DNA of 64,000 nt from assembly GCF_001025195.1 (NCBI RefSeq), contig NZ_AP012325.1, positions 186,001 to 250,000 of the forward strand, given 5' to 3'. Both the position numbers and the translations under genes were made by a program. The notes below the pieces were generated by a model that did no database searches, had not been told where the DNA came from, and worked only from the letters and a program-made list of their open reading frames with translations. Below, piece by piece: positions 17,364-26,459 of the stretch (within the stretch, counting starts at the first letter, position 1; each line of letters starts with the position of its first letter). This DNA comes from Bifidobacterium catenulatum DSM 16992 = JCM 1194 = LMG 11043 (GTDB lineage Bacteria > Actinomycetota > Actinomycetes > Actinomycetales > Bifidobacteriaceae).

Positions 17364-19013
17364 ATGATTATCAAAGGTGTTGGCATTGGTCGCGGTGTTG
17401 CAGTCGGCCCGGTCATCCGTATGGCGCAACCACTGCCGGAACCGTCGGACGCTCCGCGTGCGGAAGGCATTGCTGCCGAAGGCGAAATCGCCCGCGTTGA
17501 AAAGTCCCTCGCACTGGTGAACGCCGACCTGAACCGTCGTGCTGAAGAGGCCGCCAATGGTGACGAAGGTGCCAAGCAGGCTGCTCCGATTCTGCAGGCT
17601 GTCGCCATGTTCGCTTCCGATCCGTCGCTGGCTGAATCCATCAAGGGTCTGATTCAGCAGGGTAAGACCGCCGAACGTGCAGTGCTCGAAGGCTTCGCTG
17701 CAGTGGAAGACATGTTCCGTGCCATCGGTGGCTATCAGGCTGAGCGTGCCGCCGATCTGCACGATGTCGGACAGCGCGTGATCGCCGACCTTATGGGCGC
17801 TCCCGCTCCGGGCTTGCCGCAGAGCGAAACCCCGTTCGTGCTCGTCGCCGAAGATCTTTCCCCCGCTGATACCGCGGCGCTCGACATGAGCAAGACTCTC
17901 GCCATCGTCACCTCGCAGGGCGGCCCGACCTCGCACACCGCTATTCTGGCGCGCGCTCGTGGCATTGTGGCGGTTGTTTCCGCAGCCGAAGCCGAAAACC
18001 TGACCGACGGCACTACCGTGGTCGTGAACGCGGCCAAGGGTGAACTTGTCGTTGACCCGACCGAAGAGGAGATCGCCGTTGCCGAAGCCGCCAAGTCCCG
18101 CGCGGCCGCAGCCAAGGAACTGCGCGGCAATCCAGGCTCCACCAAGGATGGTCATCTGATTCCGCTGCTCGCCAACGTGGGCAAGCCGGCCGATGCAGCC
18201 AAGGCGCTGGAATATGGCGCTGAAGGCGTTGGCCTGTTCCGTACCGAATTCCTGTTCATCGGCAACTCCGAGCCGCCGACCGTCGAAGAGCAGACCCGCG
18301 CTTACACCGAGCTGCTGAGCCAGTTCCCAGGCAAGAAGGTCGTGATCCGTATGCTCGACGCCGGCGCTGACAAGCCGCTGCCGTTCCTCACTCCGGAAGA
18401 CGAGCCGAATCCGGCCCTCGGCCTGCGCGGCCTGCGCACCCTGCGCGCCCACATGGACGTGCTCGAAGGCCAGCTCAAGGCGCTCGCCGCAGCCGATGCC
18501 GCCACCGATGCGAACCTGTGGGTTATGGCTCCGATGGTTGCCGACCAGCATGAGGCTGACTATTTCGTGAAGCTTGGCAAGAGCTTCGGTCTGAAGTTCG
18601 TGGGTGCGATGGCCGAAGTGCCGTCGATTGCGCTTATGGCTGACAAGGTGGCCGACGTGGCTGACTTCGTGTCGATCGGCACCAACGATCTGACCCAGTA
18701 CACGCTGGCCGCCGACCGTACGCTCGGTTCCGTTGCCAACTATCAGACCGCCTGGCATCCGGCGGTGCTGCGTGCCATCAAGATGATCTGCGATGCGGGC
18801 AACGCCAAGGGCATGCCGGTGGGCGTGTGCGGCGAGGCCGCTGCTGATCCGGACTTGGCCGTAGTGCTGGCCGGTCTTGGCGTGAACTCTCTGTCCATGA
18901 CTCCGGTGGCGCTCGACGACGTGCGTGCCTCCCTCGCAGAAGTCACCTTCGAAGAGGCTCAGGCCCGTGCCGAAGCCGCCCTTAACGGCGACTTCTACCA
19001 CCCGGCCAACTGA
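17364..19013 (+). CDS. ptsI: PTS enzyme I (phosphoenolpyruvate-protein phosphotransferase)
   Basis: Transfers phosphate from PEP to HPr. 549 residues from ATG 17364, preceded by AAAGGAG; in-frame codons further upstream lie in the promoter. The N-terminal HPr-binding and swivelling domain holds the active His at about 191 in GGPTSHTAILAR. The C-terminal PEP-binding barrel shows GVGLFRTEFLF, RMLDAGADKPLPFL, the DLTQYTLAADR signature and VCGEAAADP. Slightly shorter than the E. coli enzyme (575 residues) but with all motifs. Confidence 0.96.
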   Translation: MIIKGVGIGRGVAVGPVIRMAQPLPEPSDAPRAEGIAAEGEIARVEKSLALVNADLNRRAEEAANGDEGAKQAAPILQAVAMFASDPSLAESIKGLIQQGKTAERAVLEGFAAVEDMFRAIGGYQAERAADLHDVGQRVIADLMGAPAPGLPQSETPFVLVAEDLSPADTAALDMSKTLAIVTSQGGPTSHTAILARARGIVAVVSAAEAENLTDGTTVVVNAAKGELVVDPTEEEIAVAEAAKSRAAAAKELRGNPGSTKDGHLIPLLANVGKPADAAKALEYGAEGVGLFRTEFLFIGNSEPPTVEEQTRAYTELLSQFPGKKVVIRMLDAGADKPLPFLTPEDEPNPALGLRGLRTLRAHMDVLEGQLKALAAADAATDANLWVMAPMVADQHEADYFVKLGKSFGLKFVGAMAEVPSIALMADKVADVADFVSIGTNDLTQYTLAADRTLGSVANYQTAWHPAVLRAIKMICDAGNAKGMPVGVCGEAAADPDLAVVLAGLGVNSLSMTPVALDDVRASLAEVTFEEAQARAEAALNGDFYHPAN

Positions 19014-19090
19014 GCCGTACTAGCTGTGCCTATCGCCTGTAACGTCCTGTTTTTCAAGTGATGTGAGGTCTGATAGGCCCTGTTTCCCGG

Positions 19091-19138
19091 AACGACCCCT
19101 GCCCGCGCTCCCACATAGGCTCGCCCGCAGGGGTCGTT
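19091..19138 (+). terminator. Terminator after ptsI
   Basis: A 12-bp stem (19091-19102 with 19127-19138) with a 24-base loop, followed by TTC and T-rich sequence, lies 80 bases after the ptsI stop. Confidence 0.7.
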
Positions 19139-19161
19139 TCGTTATACCGTCAATTGAAACC

Positions 19162-19190
19162 TTGTATGAGTCAGGCGCTTGAGGGATACT
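19162..19190 (+). promoter_or_regulatory. Promoter of the YbhB-like gene, likely leaderless
   Basis: TTGTAT (19162-19167), a 17-base spacer and GATACT (19185-19190) end only 6 bases before ATG 19197. No Shine-Dalgarno intervenes, so transcription probably starts at or next to the start codon. Confidence 0.55.
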
Positions 19191-19196
19191 GGGTGC

Positions 19197-19754
19197 ATGA
19201 AGATTTCCGCAGATTTCACCGTCATTCCCGACGCGTTTGCCAAGGCGGCGCCGCCTGAGAACTGCATCGACGGTACACCGATTGTTTCCTTCCCCTTCTA
19301 CATTGATGCGCTTGATCCCGCAGTGCAGTTCCTGCATTGGGAATTCGTTGATCCGGATTCGATTCCGGTATGCGGTTTCCAGTGGAATCATTGGTCCCTC
19401 GCGAACCTGCCCGTGGACGCACTGATGTACGATTTCAACGATTCTCACGCGCTCGCGATTCCGGCTGATTTCTCGCGCACGGTTTCCGCGATGATTCCTG
19501 AAACGATTCAGGGACGCACGTCCGCCGCCTCGCCGTTGCTGCAGGGCCGCAGCAACGATCCCGCAGTGACGATGCGTTACAACGGTCCATATCCGCCGGA
19601 TCAGGATCACGACTACTACCTGCATGTGTGGGGCACCACGGCTCCGCTTGCCGGCCTCAATCAGGGATTCTGGCTCAATGAAATGGAACGTGCGCTGCGT
19701 ACTTCCGGTACAATCGTTGATCAGGGCGCTATTTTCCTCACTGGAAAAGCCTGA
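19197..19754 (+). CDS. YbhB/YbcL-family (PEBP/Raf kinase inhibitor-like) protein
   Basis: 185 residues with the fold signatures of bacterial phosphatidylethanolamine-binding-like proteins: FPFYIDALDP, a FVDPDSIP block, FQWNHWSLANLPVD, and GPYPPDQDHDYYLHVWG, the ligand-site loop of the family. Bacterial members have no firmly known function; ligand binding or protease/kinase inhibition has been proposed. ATG 19197 is used; an upstream TTG at 19179 lies inside the promoter. Confidence 0.85.
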   Translation: MKISADFTVIPDAFAKAAPPENCIDGTPIVSFPFYIDALDPAVQFLHWEFVDPDSIPVCGFQWNHWSLANLPVDALMYDFNDSHALAIPADFSRTVSAMIPETIQGRTSAASPLLQGRSNDPAVTMRYNGPYPPDQDHDYYLHVWGTTAPLAGLNQGFWLNEMERALRTSGTIVDQGAIFLTGKA

Positions 19755-19886
19755 TTTTTGAAAGAGCATCTAAAGTAAGACCAGAAAACTGATTTTCGCA
19801 GCAATATAACGATATAAAGATGCGGAAATCAGAAATATATCCGACGAAAACGTATTAACAATAATCGAAAGGATTGCTGAATAATT

Positions 19887-21479
19887 ATGGCGTGTACCAC
19901 GATTTTGGTTGGCAAAGACGCAAGTTATGACGGATCGACCATCATCGCCCGTAATGAAGATAGTGCAAATGGTGAATTTTGCCCGAAGCGCTTCATCGTA
20001 GTCAAGCCTGAAGATCAGCCGCGCAAGTACAAGAGCGTGCTTTCGCATGTTGAAATCGACCTTCCTGACAATCCGCTGCAGTATACGGCTGTGCCGAATG
20101 CCGATCTGAAAGAAGGCATTTGGGGCGAAGCTGGTGTGAACGAGGCGAACGTTGCCATGAGTGCCACCGAAACGCTCACCACCAACGAGCGTGTGCTTGG
20201 CGCCGATCCGTTCGTGGAGCTCAAGCCTGCCAAGGGCAAGGAAGGCGAAGAAGGCTTTGAGCCGGAAGTCGCCGGTGGTATTGGCGAAGAGGATTTCCTC
20301 ACACTTGTGCTTCCGTACGTCACCACCGCCCGTGAGGGTGTGGAACGTTTGGGTGCGCTGCTTGAGGAATTTGGCACCTATGAGATGAACGGCGTTGCCT
20401 TCTCCGACGTTGACGAGATTTGGTGGCTGGAAACCGTTGGCGGCCATCATTGGATCGCCAAGCGTGTGCCGGACGAAGCGTATGTGACCATGCCGAACCA
20501 GCTGGGCATTGACGAATTTGATCTTGAAGATGCGTTTGGCGAGCAGGAGGACCACATGTGTTCCGCCGATCTGGCCGAGTTCATCGAACGCAACCATCTT
20601 GACCTGTCGGTGGAGAGCACTACGCCGTTCAACCCGCGTGACGCGTTTGGCTCCCACTCCGATTCCGACCACGTGTACAACACTCCTCGTGCTTGGTACA
20701 TGCAGCGTTTCCTCAACCCGTACGACGAGCAGTGGGATGGTCAGGATGCCGACCACAAGCCGGTTTCCGACGATATTCCGTGGGCTCGCCAACCAGAACG
20801 CAAAATCACCATCGAAGATGTGAAGTATGTGCTGAGCTCCCACTATCAGGGCACCCCGTACGATCCGTATGGAAAGCTTGGCGACCAGCGCACCCGCCAT
20901 ATGTTCCGCCCGATCGGCATCAACCGTCAGAGCCAGCTTGCGGTAATGCAGATCCGCCCGTACCGCCCGCAGGTGAGCCGCGCGATCCAGTGGATCGCCT
21001 ACGGTTCCAACCCGTTCAACACACTCGTGCCGTTCTTCCCGAACGTCAACTCCACGCCGAAGTATTTGGAAGACACCACCACGCGCGTCACATCCGAAAA
21101 CTTCTATTGGGAGAACCGCATTATCGCGGCCCTGTGCGATTCCAGCTTCGCCGACACCGCCAACGCTGTGGAACGCTATCAGGAGAAGACCGGCGCGATG
21201 GGCCACCGCATGGTTGCCACTACCGACGAGCAGATTGAACGCTTGGTGGGTGACGTTACCGACGAATTCGATGCGGAAGACGAAATCGGCGATGTGCAGC
21301 CGATGGAACCGGATGAAATCATCGAAGCCGTGCGCAACGACGACGCCCGCGAAATCCTTGCCGCAGCCAACGAAAACATGGCCGCGCAACTCAAGGAGGA
21401 AACCGACAAGCTTCTTGATTCTGTGCTGTACACCGCCAGCATGAACATGAAGAACGGCTTCCACATGTCGGACTTCTAA
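19887..21479 (+). CDS. C69-family dipeptidase
   Basis: Cysteine dipeptidase of the N-terminal-nucleophile type (PepD of lactobacilli and bifidobacteria). 530 residues beginning [13 protein letters not shown]; Cys3 becomes the N-terminal nucleophile after short processing. The next conserved block is [21 protein letters not shown] (split here: [11 protein letters not shown], then SANGEF). [25 protein letters not shown] is the other family hallmark. No signal peptide, so cytoplasmic. Weak GAAAGGA lies about 14 bases upstream. A terminator hairpin follows. Probably releases amino acids from imported peptides. Confidence 0.9.
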   Translation: MACTTILVGKDASYDGSTIIARNEDSANGEFCPKRFIVVKPEDQPRKYKSVLSHVEIDLPDNPLQYTAVPNADLKEGIWGEAGVNEANVAMSATETLTTNERVLGADPFVELKPAKGKEGEEGFEPEVAGGIGEEDFLTLVLPYVTTAREGVERLGALLEEFGTYEMNGVAFSDVDEIWWLETVGGHHWIAKRVPDEAYVTMPNQLGIDEFDLEDAFGEQEDHMCSADLAEFIERNHLDLSVESTTPFNPRDAFGSHSDSDHVYNTPRAWYMQRFLNPYDEQWDGQDADHKPVSDDIPWARQPERKITIEDVKYVLSSHYQGTPYDPYGKLGDQRTRHMFRPIGINRQSQLAVMQIRPYRPQVSRAIQWIAYGSNPFNTLVPFFPNVNSTPKYLEDTTTRVTSENFYWENRIIAALCDSSFADTANAVERYQEKTGAMGHRMVATTDEQIERLVGDVTDEFDAEDEIGDVQPMEPDEIIEAVRNDDAREILAAANENMAAQLKEETDKLLDSVLYTASMNMKNGFHMSDF

Positions 21480-21490
21480 TATCTCACTAT

Positions 21491-21521
21491 TCGGCTCCTG
21501 TGACCACGTTGCGGGAGCCGA
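21491..21521 (+). terminator. Terminator after the dipeptidase gene
   Basis: TCGGCTCC (21491-21498) pairs with GGAGCCGA (21514-21521), followed by a run of six Ts. Confidence 0.8.
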
Positions 21522-21585
21522 TTTTTTCCCGCAATACAACGTCGCTAGAATGACTTCATTCCAAATCGAAGAAAGGAAAACCCCA

Positions 21586-23103
21586 GTGACCAGCATTGAG
21601 GATTTCACCAGCCAGTACGGCTTGGTGCAGAAGATTGATGCGTTTGGCTATCTCGATTATTTGAAGAATGATCCGGATGCTCCACGCAAGCATGGCAAGG
21701 TCGTGCTCGTCACCGCCGATACCCCGTTGAAGGCGTCTCGCGGCGAGGGCAAGACCACCACTACGATCGCGTTGATCGATGCGCTGCGTGAGCGTGGCAT
21801 CGATGCGGCCGCTGTGCTGCGTCAGCCAAGCATGGGCATTACCGCTGCCGGTTCCAAGGGTGGTGCTTCGGGTGGCGGCAAGGCTTCCCTGACTCACCCT
21901 GAGCTGATCGACTGGGGTCTGTGCGGCGAAATGGGTGCTATCGAAGCGGCTCAGAACCTGTTGGTCTCCTTTGCGGAGAAGGCTGTTGACGACGGCAAGC
22001 TGGACACCATTCTCGTGCCGCGCGTCTCCGAAGTGCCGTCCCGTTCCCTGCGCCAGATCGCAGTGGACCGTGGCAAGGGCGACGTGGCTGAGCGCGTGGT
22101 GCTCACTCCGACCTGCGAGCTTATGCAGATCGTTGTTCTGTCGCGTTCCATGGATGAGATTTCCGAGCGCGTTGCCAAGATGGTCGCCGGCACGAAGGAT
22201 GGAAAGGCAGTGACCTTCGGTGAATTCGTTGATCTGTGGCGTATCACCGGCATCCTCGGCGACGCCGTGAAGCCAGCCAAGACAGAGACCGTGAACGGCT
22301 CTCCGGTGTACGTGCACGGCGGCCCGTTCGCCAACGTGTCCATCGGCATTCCGACGCTGGTTTCCGTGGAAATGGCCTGCGCATTGCATGACGTGGTGAT
22401 TGTTGAGGCTGGTTACGGTACTGATGCGGGCGCTCAGAAGTGGCTTGACATTGCTTGCCGCGAGTATGGCGCACAGTGGCCGTCCGCAGCCATCGTCGTG
22501 ACCCGCGCTTCCACGTGGCGCGACGATCCGGATCTGGCATGGCGCTACCCGTTCCACGTCCAGCGCCTCGAAGGTCTTGATATTCCTACCTTCCCGCTTA
22601 TCAACCTGTGGGATGGCGAGGATGATCAGATTCCGGCGCTCAAGGACACCGCCAAGGAACTGGAATTCCGCGACCCGATCATCGGCAACCTGTACCGCGA
22701 CGGTGGCGACGCGCTCGCCCCGCAGCTCGATGCGTTCGTCGATGCCGTGACGAACGGTTCCATGCCGGCCGAACCGCACAGTCACAAGGGCATGGCTCTG
22801 GTGGAGAACGTGCGTTGGGTCGCCGAGAACGCGTATGGCGTTCCATCTGACCGCGTGATTTTGAAGGACGGTTTCGCCGAATCGCTGGCCGCCGCTCAGA
22901 ACCTATGCGCCAGCGCGGGCATCGATTTCGGTTCGCTTGCTTTGGTCGCCGTGAAGTCCCCGGCCACCATGACCGACAATGACCGCGCTCCGGAAGCCGA
23001 GCGTACGGTGACGCTAAAGAAGGTCGAAGTGCATTCCGGCGCCGGCCTGGTGCACGTGAACCTCACCACGTCCCTGACCACGCCGATGCCGAAGATCGTG
23101 TGA
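21586..23103 (+). CDS. fhs: Formate-tetrahydrofolate ligase
   Basis: ATP-dependent synthesis of 10-formyl-tetrahydrofolate from formate, feeding purine and formyl-Met synthesis; formate is a normal end-product of bifidobacteria. 505 residues from GTG 21586. P-loop ASRGEGKTTTTI near residue 48-59, then LRQPSMGITAAGSKGGASGGG, and VYVHGGPFANVSIG, EAGYGTDAGAQKW. AGAAAGGAA lies 8 bases before the GTG; an ATG at 21550 would put this site inside the coding region. About 50 residues shorter than the clostridial enzyme, as in other actinobacteria. Confidence 0.93.
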   Translation: MTSIEDFTSQYGLVQKIDAFGYLDYLKNDPDAPRKHGKVVLVTADTPLKASRGEGKTTTTIALIDALRERGIDAAAVLRQPSMGITAAGSKGGASGGGKASLTHPELIDWGLCGEMGAIEAAQNLLVSFAEKAVDDGKLDTILVPRVSEVPSRSLRQIAVDRGKGDVAERVVLTPTCELMQIVVLSRSMDEISERVAKMVAGTKDGKAVTFGEFVDLWRITGILGDAVKPAKTETVNGSPVYVHGGPFANVSIGIPTLVSVEMACALHDVVIVEAGYGTDAGAQKWLDIACREYGAQWPSAAIVVTRASTWRDDPDLAWRYPFHVQRLEGLDIPTFPLINLWDGEDDQIPALKDTAKELEFRDPIIGNLYRDGGDALAPQLDAFVDAVTNGSMPAEPHSHKGMALVENVRWVAENAYGVPSDRVILKDGFAESLAAAQNLCASAGIDFGSLALVAVKSPATMTDNDRAPEAERTVTLKKVEVHSGAGLVHVNLTTSLTTPMPKIV

Positions 23104-23137
23104 TAAACGAGTCGTAGCGTTCTGATCGCAACGTTTT

Positions 23138-23175
23138 AGGGCGGCCACTTACGTATATGCGTAGGTGGCCGCCCT
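23138..23175 (+). terminator. Terminator after fhs
   Basis: A 16-bp stem with one G-U pair (23138-23153 with 23160-23175), 6-base loop, followed by five Ts. Confidence 0.88.
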
Positions 23176-23223
23176 TTTTGCACCCTAATTTTGTTGGTTT
23201 CTAGCGAACGTCGCAACGCCATG

Positions 23224-23373
23224 ACCTCGAAGGAACGGTGGTAACTTCGTCAGAAGTTGCCGCCCCGAACCGTGAGGCGGGAAACACGGTGTGTTTCCCG
23301 TAGGTGAGGTGAGAGGTTCGCAATATGGGCGAACCTCGAAGGAGCAGTGGTAACTTCGTCAGAAGTTGCCGCC
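23224..23373. repeat. GGT-loop hairpin element flanked by a 41-base direct repeat
   Basis: 23224-23264 and 23333-23373 are the same 41 bases with two differences; the second copy includes the last codons of the tautomerase gene (stop side). Between them are a 10-bp perfect hairpin with a GGT loop (23278-23287 and 23291-23300), a TAGGTGAGGTGAG spacer, and a 9-bp hairpin (23313-23321 and 23329-23337). The layout matches the element at the topA-tmk junction. Confidence 0.65.
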
Positions 23374-23706
23374 GTTCCAGCCCCAGTCGGTGGTGGCGGT
23401 GTAACGGATGTACGTGCGGTCGGCCGGAATGCCCAGTTCCTTCTTCAATGCGGCCATGATCTGCTCGGTCAGCTTCTCCCAGGCGGAACCGGGCACGGAA
23501 CGACCGAACACGTTCACTTCGACGTATGCGGCTGGCTTGGAATCGTCGCCGCCGAAATAAATCGGCATATTGTCTTCAAATGGGCACATCAGCCAGCCTT
23601 CGGACTTGCCGGGAACGGCGGTGATCGCCTTGCCGTATGCGGACTTCAGCGCCTCGCGCTGTTCGGCGGTGGTGGACACGGAAACATGGGTATGAATGAC
23701 TGGCAT
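23359..23706 (-). CDS. MIF-like tautomerase family protein
   Basis: 115 residues starting MPVIHTHVSVST: Pro2 would be the catalytic base after Met removal, as in macrophage migration inhibitory factor and the tautomerase superfamily. Later blocks KSEGWLMCPFEDNMPIYFGG and AYVEVNVFGR fit the MIF branch (phenylpyruvate/dopachrome tautomerase type), and the length matches. Biological substrate unknown. AAGGAGAG lies before ATG 23706. Its 3' end is part of a duplicated 41-base segment. Confidence 0.85.
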   Translation of the reverse strand: MPVIHTHVSVSTTAEQREALKSAYGKAITAVPGKSEGWLMCPFEDNMPIYFGGDDSKPAAYVEVNVFGRSVPGSAWEKLTEQIMAALKKELGIPADRTYIRYTATTDWGWNGGNF

Positions 23707-23856
23707 GGTGCTCTCCTTGAATTGTTGAAATCAGCCTTTGCGGTTCACCTCCAGTCTAGGCGTCGAACGGCGCAGTCGGGGTGGTTGCGTGAGAAATTTT
23801 GGGCTTTGTCTGAATGGCTGCCAAGGTGGTCTGCGTGCGCGTGTTAAATATTCGTT

Positions 23857-24417
23857 GTGAGAAAACTGATTGAACAGCTTATGAAATTTGGCCTCGTTGG
23901 CGTAATCGCCTTCATTATCGACTGGGGCATTCTGAATCTTCTCGTCGGCGTATTCCGCATGCACAACGTGCTCGCCGCAACCATCTCGTTCGTTATTTCC
24001 CTGATTTTCAACTATGTCGCCAGCATGAAACTGGTGTTCAAGCACCGTGACGACATGGCCCGCTGGATGGAAATCCTTATTTTCGTGATTGGCGCGCTGA
24101 TCGGCCTGTTTATGAACGACGCCATTATTTGGATCTCCACGTATGGCATGAACCATGATGCATACGTGTCACAGAGCACGGAATATCTGATCCGCACTAA
24201 CGTCGGCAAGCTCATCGCAACCGCCGTAGTGATGGTGTGGAACTTCCTGACGCGCAAATGGCTGCTCGACGATACGCATACCAACGCCATGAACCGTCTA
24301 CGCAAAGCCGACAACCGTCTGACTCCGGAGGAGTTGGAAGCCAAGTGGCAGAACAGCTTCTCGCACAAGCTTGGTGTATGGTCGCTGGAGCACACGCCCA
24401 ACGGCTGGCCCAAGTAG
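23857..24417 (+). CDS. GtrA-family membrane protein
   Basis: 186 residues with four hydrophobic segments (about 8-30, 38-58, 75-95, 108-130) and the family opening LMKFGLVGVIAFIIDWGILN, then FVISLIFNYVASMKLVFK. GtrA proteins are thought to help move lipid-linked sugars across the membrane; no glycosyltransferase gene is adjacent, so the lipid substrate is not indicated. Start is GTG 23857 with no Shine-Dalgarno. A long hydrophilic C-tail of about 45 residues follows the last membrane segment. Confidence 0.88.
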   Translation: MRKLIEQLMKFGLVGVIAFIIDWGILNLLVGVFRMHNVLAATISFVISLIFNYVASMKLVFKHRDDMARWMEILIFVIGALIGLFMNDAIIWISTYGMNHDAYVSQSTEYLIRTNVGKLIATAVVMVWNFLTRKWLLDDTHTNAMNRLRKADNRLTPEELEAKWQNSFSHKLGVWSLEHTPNGWPK

Positions 24418-24436
24418 TCCTGAATTCGGAAAATCT

Positions 24437-24482
24437 GTCTGCACAACCCGGAAATCTGCCCCGATTTCCGAATTGTGCAGAC
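24437..24482. repeat. Long imperfect hairpin after the GtrA gene
   Basis: GTCTGCACAA (24437-24446) pairs with TTGTGCAGAC (24473-24482) and, after a 2-base mismatch, CGGAAATC (24449-24456) pairs with GATTTCCG (24463-24470). It has no T-run and lies just before the true terminator hairpin. Confidence 0.6.
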
Positions 24483-24498
24483 GTCCGGGCAGTCCTGA

Positions 24499-24556
24499 AT
24501 ATGAAAAGGCGGCGTCTCACACCTATACAAAGGTGTGAGACGCCGCCTTTTCATAT
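24499..24556. terminator. Bidirectional terminator between the GtrA and MFS genes
   Basis: A perfect 26-bp stem (24499-24524 with 24531-24556), 6-base loop, with A-rich and T-rich arm ends, between convergent genes. Confidence 0.88.
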
Positions 24557-24582
24557 GCTTTGCATGCTTTAAGTGCGAAAGG

Positions 24583-26007
24583 TCACACGCTTACAGTGGT
24601 GAGCATGGGCTGCTCGGTGGAGTCTTTGATCTGTTTGAAGCCGAACAGGGCGATCACCAGCGAGATGAGTGCCAAAGCCGTCACCACAATGAAACCGCCG
24701 TGCGATCCCATACGGTCGATGAACTGGCCGGCAATCGCCGAACCGACGGAACCGCCGATCGAATTCATCGCACCCATCCAGGCCATGCCTTCGGTGAAGC
24801 GTGTGGGCGGCACCAAGTGCAGCATCAGCTGGTTGCCGTTCACCCACGTCGGTGCCTGGCACACGCCGATGAACAGGTAGATGATCATGATCACCCACAG
24901 ATGTTTGGCGAACATGAACGAGCCGATGCCCAGATCGACCACGACAAGGCAGAAGTAGAAACGCTTCCACAGCGGAATCGTCCAATCCTTCGCACCATAC
25001 ACGAGTGCGCCAATCAGCGAGCTGAACGAGAAGCAGGCGAACACGAAACCCGTGTACTGCTTCATATTCGCTTCCGTAGCGAACGCGACGATCGAAATGC
25101 CGGCAGCCGACTGGAACGCACCCAAGCCAAACCATGTCACGCACACGGCAATCAGTCCCGGCCCCCAGATCGACTCCTTGCGCCCGGCATTCACATCCGC
25201 GGCGGCCTGATCCATAGCGGCCTGCACTTCCGCAGCCGTTTTACCTTCGGAACGTGCGCGATCGCGAGCGTATTCGATTGCCGCTTCAGCCTGCAACGCC
25301 TTGGAACGGGCAGCTTCGCGCTCGCGGTATTCCTTGCGGGTCATGCCCGCTTCGCGAGCCAGTTGCGTCTGCGATTTCGGCTCGGTGGAAAGCTCAGTGA
25401 GGAACATGAGCGCGCCGACCACCACGCACACACCGGTGAACGAGAACGCCAACAGGCCGGAAATCACGGCCAGCGTGGAGGCGAGCGGATTGCCAATCAC
25501 CCACATGCATTCGTCGAACACGCCGGAAAGCGAAAGTGCACGGTTCGTTTTCTCCGTATCGCCTTTAAGCAGTGTCGTCCAACGCTGACGGCTCATCGCG
25601 CCCCACGGCGGAATCGCCGCCATGAACGGCACAATGCAGAACAGAATCCATGAGGGCACTCGCGCGGTGATGCAGGAAACCAGCGCGGTCGCTGCGATCA
25701 TCCACACAATGATCGTCGGAATCGACACCTGGCGCTGGCCAAATTTATCGACCAACTTGCCGAGCACCGGGCTCGCAACGGCCAGTGCGATTGCCTGCAC
25801 GGCCGTCAGTGCGCCTGCCAGCGAGTAATTGCCGTAATAATGCTGCACGGAAATCGTGATTGTCATACCGACCATCGGGAACGGCATGCACGCGATTACT
25901 GAGCCGACCGAAAATCGGGCGGTGTGCGGTATGCGAAGAAGCTCCGCATACCCTCCGAAAAGACGTTGGCCGATGCTTTTGGCGCCGGCGAGGACTGAAT
26001 TGGTCAT
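24583..26007 (-). CDS. Major facilitator superfamily transporter
   Basis: 474 residues with about 12 hydrophobic segments in two halves and a G-x-L-x-D-[KR]-x-G-[RQ]-like loop (GKLVDKFGQRQ) after the second segment. The central cytoplasmic loop, residues about 205-275, is unusually long and rich in Arg, Ala, Glu and Gln (for example ARSKALQAEAAIEYARDRAR) and should be helical. Substrate cannot be inferred; an exporter role is a guess from the overall resemblance to bifidobacterial MFS drug-transporter annotations. AAGGGAG lies about 11 bases before ATG 26007. Confidence 0.8.
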   Translation of the reverse strand: MTNSVLAGAKSIGQRLFGGYAELLRIPHTARFSVGSVIACMPFPMVGMTITISVQHYYGNYSLAGALTAVQAIALAVASPVLGKLVDKFGQRQVSIPTIIVWMIAATALVSCITARVPSWILFCIVPFMAAIPPWGAMSRQRWTTLLKGDTEKTNRALSLSGVFDECMWVIGNPLASTLAVISGLLAFSFTGVCVVVGALMFLTELSTEPKSQTQLAREAGMTRKEYREREAARSKALQAEAAIEYARDRARSEGKTAAEVQAAMDQAAADVNAGRKESIWGPGLIAVCVTWFGLGAFQSAAGISIVAFATEANMKQYTGFVFACFSFSSLIGALVYGAKDWTIPLWKRFYFCLVVVDLGIGSFMFAKHLWVIMIIYLFIGVCQAPTWVNGNQLMLHLVPPTRFTEGMAWMGAMNSIGGSVGSAIAGQFIDRMGSHGGFIVVTALALISLVIALFGFKQIKDSTEQPMLTTVSV

Positions 26008-26459
26008 GTTTTTGCTGCTCCCTTCTGCTCACGGTTGGTGCTTGCGTCCGCCGCTTTGCGTTGCTTCAGACCGCTTGATATACCCTTGTTCTGCCTTGAC
26101 TGTTTTTCTTTCCAGCCCCAGTCTCTCTCTTCAACCTTGCTTGAACGTCAATCGATTGATGCTTCGGCGTGTTGCATAGGGGGGTGGAGATTGGTTGTGT
26201 GTCCTTTTCTTGACCTAGACAACTTTATGCGGAGGTGCTGTCGCAACACGCGGTACATTGAGGTTGGCAGACATAATTCGATTGGTTATTTTGTAAGTAC
26301 TCACCACACGTTCATTTGGTGGACGAAAAGATGTTCGGCGGGCGAAAGACGGTTGTTGCAAAATGGTTGAGCAACCTTTCCAAAGCTTGCGATTGCAGGA
26401 TTTTCGTTCCATCGGTCAACGTCAGCAGTCCGGCAGCATCTTGCGGAAAGGCGGTAGGG
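26008..26459. other. Intergenic region between MFS and histidine phosphatase genes
   Basis: About 450 bases between divergent genes. No RNA gene or convincing ORF was recognised. An open frame upstream of the phosphatase start (from 26316) has no recognisable protein similarity and is treated as noncoding. A GTTGC...GCAAC inverted repeat lies near 26352-26372. Confidence 0.4.

Noticed and set aside
26316..26459. 48-codon N-terminal extension of the histidine phosphatase
   Set aside because: Frame is open but has no conserved sequence, and the family fold begins at ATG 26460.
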